Part shown: in pieces, positions 16,933-26,472 of the stretch
Layout of the letters: every line of letters starts with the position of its first letter
Position numbering within the stretch: position 1 is the first letter of the stretch
Assembly (NCBI GenBank): GCA_028279405.1
Contig: JANQNU010000024.1
Span: forward strand, 1 to 62,798
From: Phycisphaerae bacterium
Lineage (GTDB): Bacteria; Planctomycetota; Phycisphaerae; UBA1845; Fen-1342
Length of the DNA stretch: 62,798 bases
Direction of reading: 5' to 3'
Notes under the pieces: generated by a model
Database searches by the model: none
What the model saw: the letters and a program-made list of their open reading frames with translations, nothing else
Told to the model about the DNA's origin: nothing
Program-made: the position numbers and the translations under genes

Positions 16933-19779
16933 TTACAGCCGGTAGGCCTCGTCCACGGGTCGGAGCGGGCGGTTCAGCCACAGCGGTCGGCGGAGGTTGC
17001 CGGGGCCGACGGGCCAGCGGGTTCTTTCCATCCACTCGCGGTAGATCGCGTGCGACTTGTTGGTATCGACGAAGACGTCGCCGGCATTGTCGGTCGGACC
17101 GGCTTTGGTAACCGTGACTTGCTGATGCCAGCAGTGCATACCGCTGATCGGATCGGGGTGGACCGGGAAGGTGAGGTTCTGCGGGACGCCGCCGTCGCGC
17201 CACCAGATGCGTCCGCTATCCGGATCGTCGCTGGGGAACGGCGTTGGTCCGCTGACCGTTCGCATGGTCCAGCCGCCATTGGCGTTTTCTTCTTCGATCG
17301 CGACCACGTTCCCGCTCCAGCGCGAGTTCGGCGGGTCTTGTTTGCGGCGCCAGCGGCCGAGGTGGTGTGAGCACGCGATCACCCCGGGCCGGATGGCTTC
17401 GGTCACCCAGCAGCGGTCGATGAAGTGTCCGATGCGCGTTGCAACCCGCACGAGATCGCCAGTCTGTACGTCCAGTCGCTTGGCATCGCTCACGTGGATC
17501 CAGACGGGATTGCGTTGCGAGATCTCGTTGAGCCATTTCGCGCCGCCCGAACGCGTGTGAATCAGGGTCGGCAGTCGGAACGTCGGGAGCAAGCAGAACT
17601 CGCCGCGCGCCGTAGCGGCGCTATCGACCGCGACGTGCGAGGGGATGTAGTGCGGCAACGCATACTCGCCCCATCCCCATTCGGCCATCGTCGGGCTGTA
17701 GAACTCGAGCAGCCCGGAAGGTGAATGGAACCCTTCGAGCGCTTCGCCGTCGATTGCGACACCGACCCGAGCGCCGTTCCGACGAACGACGCCGTTGTCG
17801 TCGATTTCGGTGCCTTCCAGCTCGTTCGCGGTCAGCTTGCGCTCGTACCGTCGATAGCTGTCGCGCTTCACTTCGAACGCGCCGAACCGTCGCATGTACT
17901 CGATCGGCGTCAGGTTCTTTTCACCGGCAGCTTCAGGCAGGCCCGGGACGCGATCGAACAGGTGTTCGTAGTACTCGTCCACAGTGAGTTTTTGTCCGGG
18001 CTGCTTGACGCTCTCGAAGTACTGGCGGGCGCCGAGCGCTCCATCAGGGTCGATTGCCCAGGTGAGGTCGATCCAGAACTCGTCCTCTTCCCAGACGTCT
18101 CCCGGATTACTATCGCGCGTGTCGTGGACCGTTCGGCCGGCGGCTTCGAGCGCCGCGCGCACGACCGGCTGGCGGAACGCGATCCAGGTACCGCTGTGTG
18201 TTTCGTAGGTGTTGAGGTCGTGCCGTTCCGGGCCGTGGCCCATCGGCAGGACGTAGTCCGCGAACAGCGCGGTTTCGTTCCAGGTCGGCGTGAGCGCCAC
18301 GTGGCACCCGATCAGCGACTCGTCGCGCAGCACTTCGATCCAGGAGAAACCGTCGGGATAGGTCCACACGGGGTTGAACACGCGTGTAAAGTAGGTGTCG
18401 ATCTTGCCGCGACCTTCCTTGAGGAAGTGCGGCAGCAGGAAGCTCATCTCATAGTGGGCCAGGGGGAACTCGCGCGGCCAGTGCAGTTCGTTCCACTGGT
18501 TGAACGCGGGCGGCGGGTTGATCAGCGACGCCTTGTATTTGCTCCAGGCGGATGGGCTGCAACCGCCGACCGTGCCGACGCTGCCGGTGAGCACATGCAG
18601 GAAGAACAGGCAGCGTGAAACCTGCCAGCCACCCAGGTGCGCGCTGGCAGCGCCGCGCCAGGTGTGTGAGCAGAATCCGCTTCCGGCTTGGCCGATGGCG
18701 CGCGCCACCGCCTCGATCTGCTTCGCCGACACGCCACACTCGGCCTCCGCGAAGCTCGGCGTGAACTTTGCGTACTCGGACTTCATGCACTCGATAAAGG
18801 TCTCGAACGTTTCGGGTGCGTCCCGGTGACATGCCCGCAGGTACGTGCGCCAGTTGACCCAGCGCTCGAGGAAAGCGCGGTCATAGAGTTGCTCCTCGAG
18901 AATCACCCGCGCGAATGCCAGGAGCAACGCCGCCTCGCTTCCGGGGCGCGTCGGCAGCCAGTGGTGTGCCGCACTGGCTGTGTTTGACAGTCGAGGATCG
19001 ACCACGGCCAGCTTCGCACCGTGTTTGATTCCTTCGGAGATTCGCTGCGCGTGCGGGTTGAAGTAGTGGCCGCTTTCGAGGTGCGCGTTCAACGCCAGGA
19101 TGAAGCGCGCGTTGGCATAGTCCGGCATCGGCCGATCGTAGCCGCTCCAGAGCGCGTATCCCAAGCGGGCGCCGCTCGAGCAGATGTTGGTGTGACTGTT
19201 GTGCCCGTCGACGCCCCACGCTTTCAATACGCGATCGACATAGCCTTCTGCGCCCGGACGACCGACGTGGTAGACGACCTCGTCGTGACGCTTTTCCTGC
19301 AGTGCCTTGCGGATTCGCCGACCGATGTCCTTCAGTGCGTCGTCCCACGACACGGCCTCCCATTTTCCTTCGCCGCGGGCGCCAACGCGCCTCATCGGGG
19401 TCAGGATCCGGTCGGGGTCGTTGAGTTGATTGATGGTCGCGGGGCCTTTGGCACAGTTCTTTCCGCGGCTGCCGGGATGGAGCGGATTCCCTTCGAGTTT
19501 GCGGACTTCGAGCGTTTCCTTGTCGATATACGCCAGCAGTCCGCAAGCACTCTCACAGTTGAAGCACGTTGTCGGCACGAGCCGATAGCGCCGATCCCGG
19601 CGTTCGGCCGGCCATTGGCGCGGGTCGGCCTCGACATGATCCGACCATTGCTCCGCCGACGGGAATCTGGCCAGCGCCTGATCCGCCGAGGGCGGCGCAT
19701 CCGATTGCGCGTCGCCGGGGATCAGACCCAAGCCGGTCGCAATTCGTTCGATCAGCGAGCGAGGCGGTACATAAGCCAT
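16933..19779 (-). CDS. Molybdopterin-dependent oxidoreductase, large subunit (DMSO-reductase family)
   Basis: Protein of 948 residues. An N-terminal [4Fe-4S] site (C72-x2-C75-x3-C79 ... C109) is followed by the bis-MGD-binding domains. C200 in TNICSSGARLGY lies where NapA-like enzymes have the Cys ligand of molybdenum. LALNAHLESGHYFNPHAQRI, SHTWRGAASAHLGG and the C-terminal dinucleotide-binding domain (about 720-860, RNPVWIHVSDAKRLDVQTGDLV) complete the family fold. There is no Tat signal, so it is probably cytoplasmic. No Fe-S or membrane subunit gene is next to it, which is unusual. The substrate cannot be told: formate, an oxyanion or a sulfur compound are all possible. deoC ends 54 bp upstream on the same strand and may be co-transcribed. 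Confidence 0.88.
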   Translation of the reverse strand: MAYVPPRSLIERIATGLGLIPGDAQSDAPPSADQALARFPSAEQWSDHVEADPRQWPAERRDRRYRLVPTTCFNCESACGLLAYIDKETLEVRKLEGNPLHPGSRGKNCAKGPATINQLNDPDRILTPMRRVGARGEGKWEAVSWDDALKDIGRRIRKALQEKRHDEVVYHVGRPGAEGYVDRVLKAWGVDGHNSHTNICSSGARLGYALWSGYDRPMPDYANARFILALNAHLESGHYFNPHAQRISEGIKHGAKLAVVDPRLSNTASAAHHWLPTRPGSEAALLLAFARVILEEQLYDRAFLERWVNWRTYLRACHRDAPETFETFIECMKSEYAKFTPSFAEAECGVSAKQIEAVARAIGQAGSGFCSHTWRGAASAHLGGWQVSRCLFFLHVLTGSVGTVGGCSPSAWSKYKASLINPPPAFNQWNELHWPREFPLAHYEMSFLLPHFLKEGRGKIDTYFTRVFNPVWTYPDGFSWIEVLRDESLIGCHVALTPTWNETALFADYVLPMGHGPERHDLNTYETHSGTWIAFRQPVVRAALEAAGRTVHDTRDSNPGDVWEEDEFWIDLTWAIDPDGALGARQYFESVKQPGQKLTVDEYYEHLFDRVPGLPEAAGEKNLTPIEYMRRFGAFEVKRDSYRRYERKLTANELEGTEIDDNGVVRRNGARVGVAIDGEALEGFHSPSGLLEFYSPTMAEWGWGEYALPHYIPSHVAVDSAATARGEFCLLPTFRLPTLIHTRSGGAKWLNEISQRNPVWIHVSDAKRLDVQTGDLVRVATRIGHFIDRCWVTEAIRPGVIACSHHLGRWRRKQDPPNSRWSGNVVAIEEENANGGWTMRTVSGPTPFPSDDPDSGRIWWRDGGVPQNLTFPVHPDPISGMHCWHQQVTVTKAGPTDNAGDVFVDTNKSHAIYREWMERTRWPVGPGNLRRPLWLNRPLRPVDEAYRL

Positions 19780-19833
19780 CGTGTTTCCCGGTCCTGTCCT
19801 TGGATTGCCGGCCCCTATCGTGGGCCGTGCTCG

Positions 19834-20511
19834 TTACTGTGCAATTTCGCGCATCACCGCTACGCCGGCGGACATTCCGAGCCGTGCCGCGCCTGCCTCG
19901 AGCATCGCGGTTGCAGCTGCCAGATCGCGAATTCCGCCGGAAGCTTTGACCTTGATCGGGCTCGCGTGCTTGTAAAGGAGCTGGACGGCTTCGATGGTTG
20001 CACCGCCGGCCGGATGAAAGCCGGTGGACGTCTTGACGTAGTCGGCCTGCGCTTCGGCGGCGCACCGGCACCCAGCAATGACCTCGTCGGTAGTCAACGC
20101 GGCGGTCTCGAGGATCACCTTGACGAGCGCTTCCTCTCGTTGCGACTTGGTTGCGCGCACCACGGCTTCGATGTCGTCCTTCACGATATCGTGCCGGCCG
20201 GCTTTCAGCGCGCCGAGGTTGACGACCATGTCGATTTCGACGGCGCCCTGTGCAACGGCCTCGCGCGCCTCGAACGCCTTGGTTTCGCTCGTCGCCGCGC
20301 CCAGCGGAAAGCCCGCTACGGTTGCGACCGCCGCCCGGCCTGCAAGTCGCTCCGCACAAAACGGGACCCAGCACGGATTTACGCAGACGGCTGCGAAGTC
20401 GTACTCGAGACACTCGGCACAGAGTTGGTCGATCTGCGCTTGGGTCGCCTCAGGCTTCAGTAGCGTATGGTCGATGGCTCGCGCGAGCGTCGTGCGGTCA
20501 ATTGTCGCCAT
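19834..20511 (-). CDS. deoC: Deoxyribose-phosphate aldolase
   Basis: Cleaves 2-deoxyribose 5-phosphate to acetaldehyde and glyceraldehyde 3-phosphate in deoxynucleoside salvage. The 225-residue class I aldolase has the Schiff-base Lys160 in ADYVKTSTGF, the proton-relay Lys189 in IKVKASGGIR and Asp94 in EIDMVVNLGAL. All catalytic residues are present and the length is normal. No other deo genes (deoA, deoD) are adjacent. Downstream on the same strand lies the molybdoenzyme gene; a functional link is not obvious, although both could feed on acetaldehyde- or formate-type products (speculation). Confidence 0.95.
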   Translation of the reverse strand: MATIDRTTLARAIDHTLLKPEATQAQIDQLCAECLEYDFAAVCVNPCWVPFCAERLAGRAAVATVAGFPLGAATSETKAFEAREAVAQGAVEIDMVVNLGALKAGRHDIVKDDIEAVVRATKSQREEALVKVILETAALTTDEVIAGCRCAAEAQADYVKTSTGFHPAGGATIEAVQLLYKHASPIKVKASGGIRDLAAATAMLEAGAARLGMSAGVAVMREIAQ

Positions 20512-20624
20512 GTGTGTCCTTCAGGCTGGTCGCTTCTGTGCGCGACATTGTATCGCGGGGCGTACAACGGATCACGTCCGCAAACCAAGTCGGCGCCAAG
20601 CACACGCGAATAGGGCGGACGTCT

Positions 20625-20845
20625 CGCCCGGTGCCCCACCCCATCTTGGGGTGGGGGATGGACCCGTCGCTTGCGCTCCGGGCTCGCGCTAGCGCCGCAG
20701 GCAGTAGGGATACCCGTCCACAACGGGCCGCAAGCGCAACTGATCGGGGAGCGAGCTCCCTTTGCGAGGCCCGTGTCTGCGCCACGGGCCACGGCACGAA
20801 TCTTGCGTTCAACACAATGAGCCGCGAGCGTAAGGGAGCGGTCCC
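20625..20845. repeat. Intergenic mosaic repeat
   Basis: Contains GTGCCCCACCCCATCTTGGGGTGGGG (about 20630-20656) as a hairpin, then GACCCGTCGCTTGCGCTCCGGGCTCGCG shared with the copies at 14061 and 14210. A GAGCCGCGAGCG segment near 20820 closes it. The surrounding 20512-20920 holds no gene. Confidence 0.7.
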
Positions 20846-20920
20846 GGCCGCGTCGCTTGCGAAGACGGCGCACGGGGTGCGATCAGTCGCTATCTCAGGA
20901 TGACCTGACGCGAAAAAGAC

Positions 20921-20951
20921 TTGCATTATATTTTAGTTTGCACTAAAATAT
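20921..20951 (+). promoter_or_regulatory. Promoter and palindromic operator of the ArsR-SRPBCC operon
   Basis: TTGCAT (20921-20926) and TAAAAT (20944-20949) are 17 bases apart. The perfect inverted repeat ATATTTTAGT (20928-20937) / ACTAAAATAT (20942-20951) has a 4-base spacer and covers the -10. The -10 ends 6 bases before the ATG at 20956 and no Shine-Dalgarno exists, so the mRNA is probably leaderless and autoregulated by ArsR. Confidence 0.75.
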
Positions 20952-20955
20952 ATTC

Positions 20956-21312
20956 ATGATAACTGGAGCATTGGAACTGGTGTCGCAGCCTTGTCGGCTC
21001 GAAATTCTCCGACTGGTTTGGTTGGCGGAGTTGTCGGCCGGGGAGATTGCGAAGCGGTTTCGGGTGACGTTTGGGGCGGTCTCGCAGCACTTGGCGAAGC
21101 TGCATCGCGCGGGTCTGGTGACTCGGCGCCGTGATGGCCGAACGATTTACTATCGCGCGAAGCGCGACCAGCTCGGTCCGTTGGCGCCGGCGTTGGAGGC
21201 GTTGTGGGCGCAGCAGCTCGGCGCGCTCAAGGTGTTGGCGGAGGAGGAGCAGCGACGCGTGGATGGGGCGCGCGGCGCTGGCGCGACGGGGAATTCCAAG
21301 GTGAAGGAGTGA
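20956..21312 (+). CDS. ArsR-family transcriptional regulator
   Basis: Winged-helix repressor of 118 residues. The start LVSQPCRLEILRLVWLAELSAGEIAKRF and the recognition region VTFGAVSQHLAKLHRAGLVTRRRDGRTIYYRA are typical of ArsR proteins. No Cys pair of the metal-sensing ELCVCDL type is visible, so it probably senses something other than a metal. A perfect palindrome overlaps its own promoter just upstream. It is in an operon with the SRPBCC/SnoaL gene (4-base gap). ArsR-AHSA1 gene pairs are widespread and usually control small lipid-binding or hydrophobic-ligand proteins. Confidence 0.92.
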   Translation: MITGALELVSQPCRLEILRLVWLAELSAGEIAKRFRVTFGAVSQHLAKLHRAGLVTRRRDGRTIYYRAKRDQLGPLAPALEALWAQQLGALKVLAEEEQRRVDGARGAGATGNSKVKE

Positions 21313-21315
21313 GTG

Positions 21316-22128
21316 ATGAACGAGCGCGGCCCGGCGACAGCCGATGATCGCATCGAAGTCGAGATCGAGATTTCCGCGTCGGTCGAAACGGTTTGGCGAT
21401 TCCTGAGCGAACCGGAGCGGTTCGCGGCATGGATCGGGGCGTTCGCCGGACAGGCTCCGCTACCGGGAACGGACGTTGATCCACGTGTCGGAGGTGCGCT
21501 GCGCGTGGCGTATCCTGGTGACAACGCTGCGATGGGGGAGATCCTCGAGATGGACGATCGGCGTCGAATATGCTTCTCCTGGGGATACGTCGACGCAGCG
21601 CAGGGCGTGGCGCCCGGATCGACGCGGGTCGAGATCGTATTGAGCCCGATACCGTCCGGCACGCGTGTCGTGCTGACGCATACCGGGTTGCCGACGGCGG
21701 TGCACCGTGACGGTCACCGTGGCGGCTGGACGCACTACCTGTCCATGCTTGCGAAGAATGCGGCACACGCACAGCATGGTGAGGCGGCGAGGCACGTGCT
21801 GACGCGCTACTTCGCGTCCTGGAGCGAGGTGGACGCGGGCAAGCGTGCCGCACTACTCGAGGAGACCTGTGACGAAGCAGTTGTTTCGCGGTCAGGCTTT
21901 GCCTGCACCAACTCGCGCGCCGCGCTCGACGCCCACATCCGCAACGCACAGCAGCATATGCCCGGCGTCGGGCTGCAACTGACGAGCGACGTTCAGCAGT
22001 TGCACGGCTATGCGACGGTGCGCTGGGCCGCTCGTACTGCAGAGGGACAAGACCTGTTCACGGGGGCGGCTTTTGCGCAGCTGACACTCGCCGGAAAACT
22101 GCAGGAAATCGTTACGTTCGCCGACTGA
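21316..22128 (+). CDS. SRPBCC (AHSA1-like) and SnoaL-like two-domain protein
   Basis: Protein of 270 residues. The N-terminal SRPBCC/AHSA1-like domain (about 10-140) has IEVEIEISASVETVWRFL, GEILEMDDRRRICFSWGY and STRVEIVLSPIPSGTRVVLTHTGL. It is followed by a SnoaL/NTF2-like domain (about 155-265, LTRYFASWSEVDAGKRAALLEETCDEAVV). Both domains make hydrophobic pockets and often bind or change small ligands. ATG at 21316 has AAGGAG six bases before it; GTG at 21313 is possible but worse spaced. The gene overlaps the operon of the ArsR regulator and is presumably its target. The fusion of these two domains is unusual to me. Confidence 0.82.
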   Translation: MNERGPATADDRIEVEIEISASVETVWRFLSEPERFAAWIGAFAGQAPLPGTDVDPRVGGALRVAYPGDNAAMGEILEMDDRRRICFSWGYVDAAQGVAPGSTRVEIVLSPIPSGTRVVLTHTGLPTAVHRDGHRGGWTHYLSMLAKNAAHAQHGEAARHVLTRYFASWSEVDAGKRAALLEETCDEAVVSRSGFACTNSRAALDAHIRNAQQHMPGVGLQLTSDVQQLHGYATVRWAARTAEGQDLFTGAAFAQLTLAGKLQEIVTFAD

Positions 22129-22443
22129 GAAGGGGCCGACCAGCCGCACGCCCCGTGGACACTCCGTGCGAATGGGGGCGCGTGATTTGGCGCATTTTGC
22201 CGCGATATGCGCGCAAGTATTGGTTTCGGCGCCACTATCGATGATTTGCGAACGCATTCTCGTTCGAAGTCGGCGTGTGCCGCGGCCAACTTGACCGACC
22301 TGCCTACGATCCTGATGAGGGGCTGTCGACGGATTGGCGAAGCCAGGTCCAGACAGCCGATCTCAATCGGATGCCAATCTGCACACGGTCAGGGTGTGGC
22401 CGTTTGGCGCACACGTCTTTGCCAGACGAGAAAGGAGTCGGAG
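22129..22443. other. Intergenic region without a visible gene
   Basis: 315 bases between the SRPBCC/SnoaL gene and the next lipoprotein gene. The only clear signal is AAAGGAGTCGGAG at about 22430-22443, the ribosome binding site of the next gene. No confident promoter or repeat is visible. Confidence 0.4.
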
Positions 22444-23616
22444 ATGACAATGCGCAAGCTCGGAGCGGTGTACCTGTTTCCTGCGTTGCTAATGACAGCT
22501 CCAACGGGATGTACCCTCGAATCGCCGATCGACCCGGCGAATCTTACCGACGACCTGTTCGGCTTCCTGTCCGGGCTCGAGAACCAACTCGAGAACGCGA
22601 TCGAGGATCCGCTGGACACGAAACCGTTCCCGGTCCTGCTCGGTGGAAATAGCCAGCGTTTGTTCTACGCGACAAACCTCGGCGACATCCGGATCAACTT
22701 TCCGGGACCAACCAACGACATCGTCCTTCCCGGCCTGCTCGGCCCCAGTAACCTCTACCAGTTCGCCGACAAACAGCGTGACCTGTTGCGTCCGTTGGTT
22801 CCGGCGGGCGCCTTTACGAGCCTCGCTACCGACGGCGCGAACGTCGCTTTCGTTGCGGTGACGCGACTCGACCCGCCGATCCGCGTTACCGTCGTCGCGG
22901 CTCCGGCCTCGCTGCTGCCCGGTTCGGAAACAATCCTCTACGATTCGGACGTCGACGCGCTTTCGCTTCTGCCGGGTACGCTGGACGCGGATGACGCGCG
23001 CGTCGTGTTCGCGCTCTTCGATTCCGAATCGGGCGCTGAGTTTGTACGCGTCGTCGACCTGCTCCAGCCGGATGCGGCGTTGGAGATTGAGGTGGCGGGC
23101 TTCGTCCATGCGATGCTCGACAACGACCGGTTGCTGCTCGTCGAAGCGGACGAAGACGGCAACGCCACGATTACATTGCGCGATCTCGCGACCGACGAAC
23201 GAGCGGTGGTCGCCGAGAACGTTCGTAGCCGTTTCGGCGTCAACGCTTTTCTGACTCCCAATTTCGTCGTCTGGAGCGACACCGACGTCAACGGCGACGC
23301 GCGCGTCACGCGCTACGAGATCGAGACTGGTGAATCACGCGTTTGGGCGCCCAGCGTCAACGGACGATTGACCGGGGCGGCCGATGATTTCTTCCTGACC
23401 GAAGAAGTCATCGAGGAACGCGGCGAACCCACGCGTATCGCTGTCTTTCGCTACAACGACGACGGCACGTCGAAACGCCTGGCACGCTTCCGCGCCGACG
23501 GGCTCGCGGGCCAGTCGCGGATCATCGGCGATCGCGCCGTCTGGGTGAACAAGGACCGTCGGATCGTGGTTGCCCCGCTCGTCGGCGGCGATCGTACGAT
23601 CATCAAACCATTCTAA
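22444..23616 (+). CDS. Predicted lipoprotein with TolB/WD40-like beta-propeller
   Basis: Protein of 390 residues. The signal peptide ends near Cys23 (APTGC), so it is a predicted lipoprotein. The remainder consists of repeated blades of the form 'DARVVFALFDSESGAEFVRVVDL', 'DNDRLLLVEADEDGNATITLRDL' and 'NFVVWSDTDVNGDARVTRYEI'. This fits a beta-propeller with Asp-rich turns (perhaps calcium-binding). ATG at 22444 was chosen because of the strong AAAGGAGTCGGAG just before it; upstream codons have no coding look. Function unknown; propeller lipoproteins of this size often bind other envelope proteins or polysaccharides. A palindromic element follows (23663-23717). Confidence 0.75.
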   Translation: MTMRKLGAVYLFPALLMTAPTGCTLESPIDPANLTDDLFGFLSGLENQLENAIEDPLDTKPFPVLLGGNSQRLFYATNLGDIRINFPGPTNDIVLPGLLGPSNLYQFADKQRDLLRPLVPAGAFTSLATDGANVAFVAVTRLDPPIRVTVVAAPASLLPGSETILYDSDVDALSLLPGTLDADDARVVFALFDSESGAEFVRVVDLLQPDAALEIEVAGFVHAMLDNDRLLLVEADEDGNATITLRDLATDERAVVAENVRSRFGVNAFLTPNFVVWSDTDVNGDARVTRYEIETGESRVWAPSVNGRLTGAADDFFLTEEVIEERGEPTRIAVFRYNDDGTSKRLARFRADGLAGQSRIIGDRAVWVNKDRRIVVAPLVGGDRTIIKPF

Positions 23617-23662
23617 TCGCGAGGTGTACCCAAGGGCCGGGCTGCCGAAGTCGACCATACGC

Positions 23663-23830
23663 CGTCAACGAACCGTGGTGCCCACCGGGGGGAGGGCACC
23701 ACTGAGGTGGGTTGACGATCCCGGCCTCAACACCTCTGAACACTGGTAGCAAGCTTCCAGTCCCATCCGGTTACGGGGCCACAGGGCGCTAGTGCGAGCC
23801 CCGAGCGCCAGCGAGGGGATCTTAGACCAC
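23663..23830. repeat. Palindromic element and mosaic-repeat fragment
   Basis: 23675-23683 GTGGTGCCC pairs with 23694-23702 GGGCACCAC. The outer arms CGTCAAC (23663-23669) and GTTGACG (23711-23717) also pair. The sequence GCGAGCCCCGAGCGCCAGCGAGGGG near 23797-23821 is the reverse complement of a copy at 16811-16836, with one mismatch. No gene is seen in 23617-23882. Confidence 0.7.
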
Positions 23831-23882
23831 GGTTCGTTATTCTTTCGGGGGCGCTCCCGGGCGCCGAGGGAGAGGTGTCGCG

Positions 23883-25937
23883 CTAAGCCGGGCTCGGCAG
23901 TGCGCCGCCGGCGTCGTGTTCATCCGGCTTGGAAACGGGGCGGGCTGCCGGCACGTCACGGCGTTCCTGCTCGGCCGCGATCAGGTCCGCCACCGTCGGG
24001 CGATCGAGCGTCTCACCGGCCATGATCTTGCGCACTTCTTCGCCGTCGAGCGTTTCGTAGCGCAACAGTGCCTGGCCGAGAGATTCCAACTTGTCCTGGT
24101 TCTGCCCGAGAATCCGCTTGGCGTCGGTGAACGCTTCTTCGATGATTCGACGAACTTCCTCGTCGATCCGCTCGGCAGTTTTTTCCGAAAAGTCCTTGTT
24201 CGAGATGCCGAACTCGGACCACTGTGATTGCTCCTCGCCGTAGAAGACGAAGCCGAGCGCGTCGCTCATGCCCCATTGCGTGACCATGCTGCGCGCCAGG
24301 TTAGTAGCCTGGCGAATATCGCCGGACGCGCCCGAATTGACGTCCTTACCCATCAGCTCTTCAGCGATTCGGCCCGCGCAAGCCACGCGCAGCATCGCTT
24401 CCGCATACTTGCGATTGACCGCCATACGCTCCTGTTCCGGGAGCGAGAAGGTCGCGCCGCCGTACGGGCCGCGCGGAATGATGCTGACTTTGTGTACCGG
24501 ATCGGTATCGGGCAGCACCGATTGCACCAGCGCGTGACCGGCTTCGTGATAGGCAGTCAACACGCGGTCCTTTTCGTCCACTACGCGACTGCGCTTGGCA
24601 CGCCCCCAGCGGACCTTGTCGCGAGCCTCCTCGAGATCTTCGAGGTCGACTGCGTCCTTGCCAGCCAGCGTCGCGAGTAACGCTGACTCATTGATCAACG
24701 CTGCCAGATCGGCGCCACTGAACATTGGTGTCGCACGCGCCAGCCGTTTGATCTTCGGGTCAACGGGCTGCAGAATCTTGACCTTCTTCGCATGGACACG
24801 CAGGATCTCGAACCGACCCTTCACGTCCGGAAGTGGCACGTAGACCTGCCGATCGAAACGACCGGGCCGGACCAGCGCGGGATCGAGCACGTCCGCGCGG
24901 TTGGTGGCGGCAATCACGATCACCTGGTCATTGCTCTCGAAACCGTCCATCTCGACCAGAATCGCGTTGAGCGTCTGCTCACGTTCGTCGTGCCCGCCGC
25001 CGCTGTAGCCGACTCCACGCCGACGACCGACAGCGTCGATTTCGTCGAGGAAGATGATGCACGGAGAGTTCTCTTTGGCCTGACGGAACAGATCGCGAAC
25101 GCGCGAAGCACCGACGCCGACGAACATCTCGACGAAGTCCGAGCCGCTGATCGAGAAGAATGGGACATCCGCCTCGCCCGCAATCGCCTTGGCCAGGAGC
25201 GTTTTGCCGCAGCCCGGATCACCGACCAGCAGCACGCCGCGCGGAATGCGCCCGCCGAGGCGCTGGAAGCGCTTCGGATTGCGAAGGAACTCGACGATCT
25301 CGTAAACCTCTTCCTTCGCTTCCTCGATTCCCGCCACGTCCGCGAAGGTGATATTGGTATGTTCCTTCGTACTGATCTTGTGTCGGCTGCGACCGAAGTT
25401 CCCGAGCATGCCCGCGCCGGCGCCAGTCTGCCGCAGTTGACGGAACAGGAAGAAGTAGATGATCCCGAACAACAGCAGCCATGGGATCATGGACAGCAGG
25501 ATGTTGGTCAGCAGGTAGTTGCTCTGCTCGAATTCGATTTCGAGCGGGTGATCGCCACGCGCCTTGTCGATCATCGCCAAGACTTCAACGGACTGTTCCT
25601 GGAGGCCGATGAACAGACATCGATAACGGTCGTTTTCAACCCCGTTGTTGGATGCGGCCCGGCCGGGCTTGAGCTTGCCCTCGATGGCGTCAGTCTTGAG
25701 GACGGCGATTTCGACGTCGCCGTTGCCCAGGTGAACCTCCAACTGGTTCCACGATATCTCGCGTGGCTTGTTCATGCTCTGGTTGAGCATGAAGACCAGA
25801 ATCAAGGCGAGGCCGAAGATGATGATCCAGCTGAAGATGTTGCGCGAGATGCGTACGGGCGGGCGGTTGTTTCCGCCGCCATCCTCGCCGCCGTCGTTTC
25901 GTGGTTCCGGCGGTTGTTTACGCTCCTGGTCGGACAT
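23883..25937 (-). CDS. ftsH: ATP-dependent zinc metalloprotease FtsH
   Basis: Membrane AAA+ protease that unfolds and degrades membrane and some soluble proteins. The 684 residues include two transmembrane helices (about 34-52 and 150-168) and the AAA domain with Walker A GDPGCGKT, Walker B IIFLDEID and SRH ([26 protein letters not shown]). The zinc site is H464-EAG-H468. The N-terminus is Gly/Asp/Arg-rich, and the C-terminus extends as a roughly 30-residue Pro/Ala-rich tail. It is the last gene of the bamD-lptE-ftsH operon, with 34 bp between lptE and ftsH. In other bacteria FtsH controls LpxC and so LPS synthesis, which fits its neighbours. Confidence 0.96.
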   Translation of the reverse strand: MSDQERKQPPEPRNDGGEDGGGNNRPPVRISRNIFSWIIIFGLALILVFMLNQSMNKPREISWNQLEVHLGNGDVEIAVLKTDAIEGKLKPGRAASNNGVENDRYRCLFIGLQEQSVEVLAMIDKARGDHPLEIEFEQSNYLLTNILLSMIPWLLLFGIIYFFLFRQLRQTGAGAGMLGNFGRSRHKISTKEHTNITFADVAGIEEAKEEVYEIVEFLRNPKRFQRLGGRIPRGVLLVGDPGCGKTLLAKAIAGEADVPFFSISGSDFVEMFVGVGASRVRDLFRQAKENSPCIIFLDEIDAVGRRRGVGYSGGGHDEREQTLNAILVEMDGFESNDQVIVIAATNRADVLDPALVRPGRFDRQVYVPLPDVKGRFEILRVHAKKVKILQPVDPKIKRLARATPMFSGADLAALINESALLATLAGKDAVDLEDLEEARDKVRWGRAKRSRVVDEKDRVLTAYHEAGHALVQSVLPDTDPVHKVSIIPRGPYGGATFSLPEQERMAVNRKYAEAMLRVACAGRIAEELMGKDVNSGASGDIRQATNLARSMVTQWGMSDALGFVFYGEEQSQWSEFGISNKDFSEKTAERIDEEVRRIIEEAFTDAKRILGQNQDKLESLGQALLRYETLDGEEVRKIMAGETLDRPTVADLIAAEQERRDVPAARPVSKPDEHDAGGALPSPA

Positions 25938-25971
25938 GCCAGCTCGCTTTCAAGTGCGCACCGAGCGCAGG

Positions 25972-26472
25972 TCACCAATCCGTATACATCTGCTGGACGA
26001 TTCTACGCGCCAGCTGATCGATGGCGATCTGCTGGCCGTATTTTTCGGTCTCGCCAGTCGGCGGCAAATAGTCGATCGTTTCCAGCAACACCGGCCGCTC
26101 AAAAAGCACCTCGCCGGAACGCAAATCCTTCCACTCGACGCGAATCGCAAGCGTCAGCTGCTTCTCCCGCGGCAGTCGCGAGGCAAAGTCCGGAGCGAAG
26201 GCCGCCTGCCGCTCCTCGAGGATCTCGCCGCGCAATACCGTATCCGCATGCTGCTTCGGCGCGAGCCGATACGGCGTGTCGACGCCGACGCGCTTCTTGA
26301 CCGCTTCGGTCAGCAGGAACTCGAGATCCCGTCGAAACTCCTTCGACTCGAACATCTCTATGTGGATTGTACGAATTCCCCCGCGATAAAGCCCGTCCGA
26401 CCGATAACCGCAGCCGCTACCGGCCAGAATCGCGATCGTCATCACAACAATAACACCGTAAGAGCGCTTCAC
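25972..26472 (-). CDS. lptE: LPS-assembly lipoprotein LptE-like
   Basis: Predicted outer-membrane lipoprotein (166 residues) that plugs and assembles LptD. The signal peptide ends at AGSGC (Cys21). GLYRGGIRTIHIEMFESKEFRRDLEFLLTEAVKKRVGVDTPYRL is a hallmark LptE pattern, as is DTVLRGEI. Its ATG at 26472 overlaps the bamD stop by 4 bp. Coupling of bamD and lptE would coordinate outer-membrane protein and LPS insertion. The LptE family is weakly conserved in sequence, so the assignment rests on the pattern and context. Confidence 0.8.
   Translation of the reverse strand: MKRSYGVIVVMTIAILAGSGCGYRSDGLYRGGIRTIHIEMFESKEFRRDLEFLLTEAVKKRVGVDTPYRLAPKQHADTVLRGEILEERQAAFAPDFASRLPREKQLTLAIRVEWKDLRSGEVLFERPVLLETIDYLPPTGETEKYGQQIAIDQLARRIVQQMYTDW

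Noticed and set aside
24792-26300. 502-residue open frame opposite ftsH/lptE
   Set aside because: Antisense shadow; composition follows the complement of FtsH.
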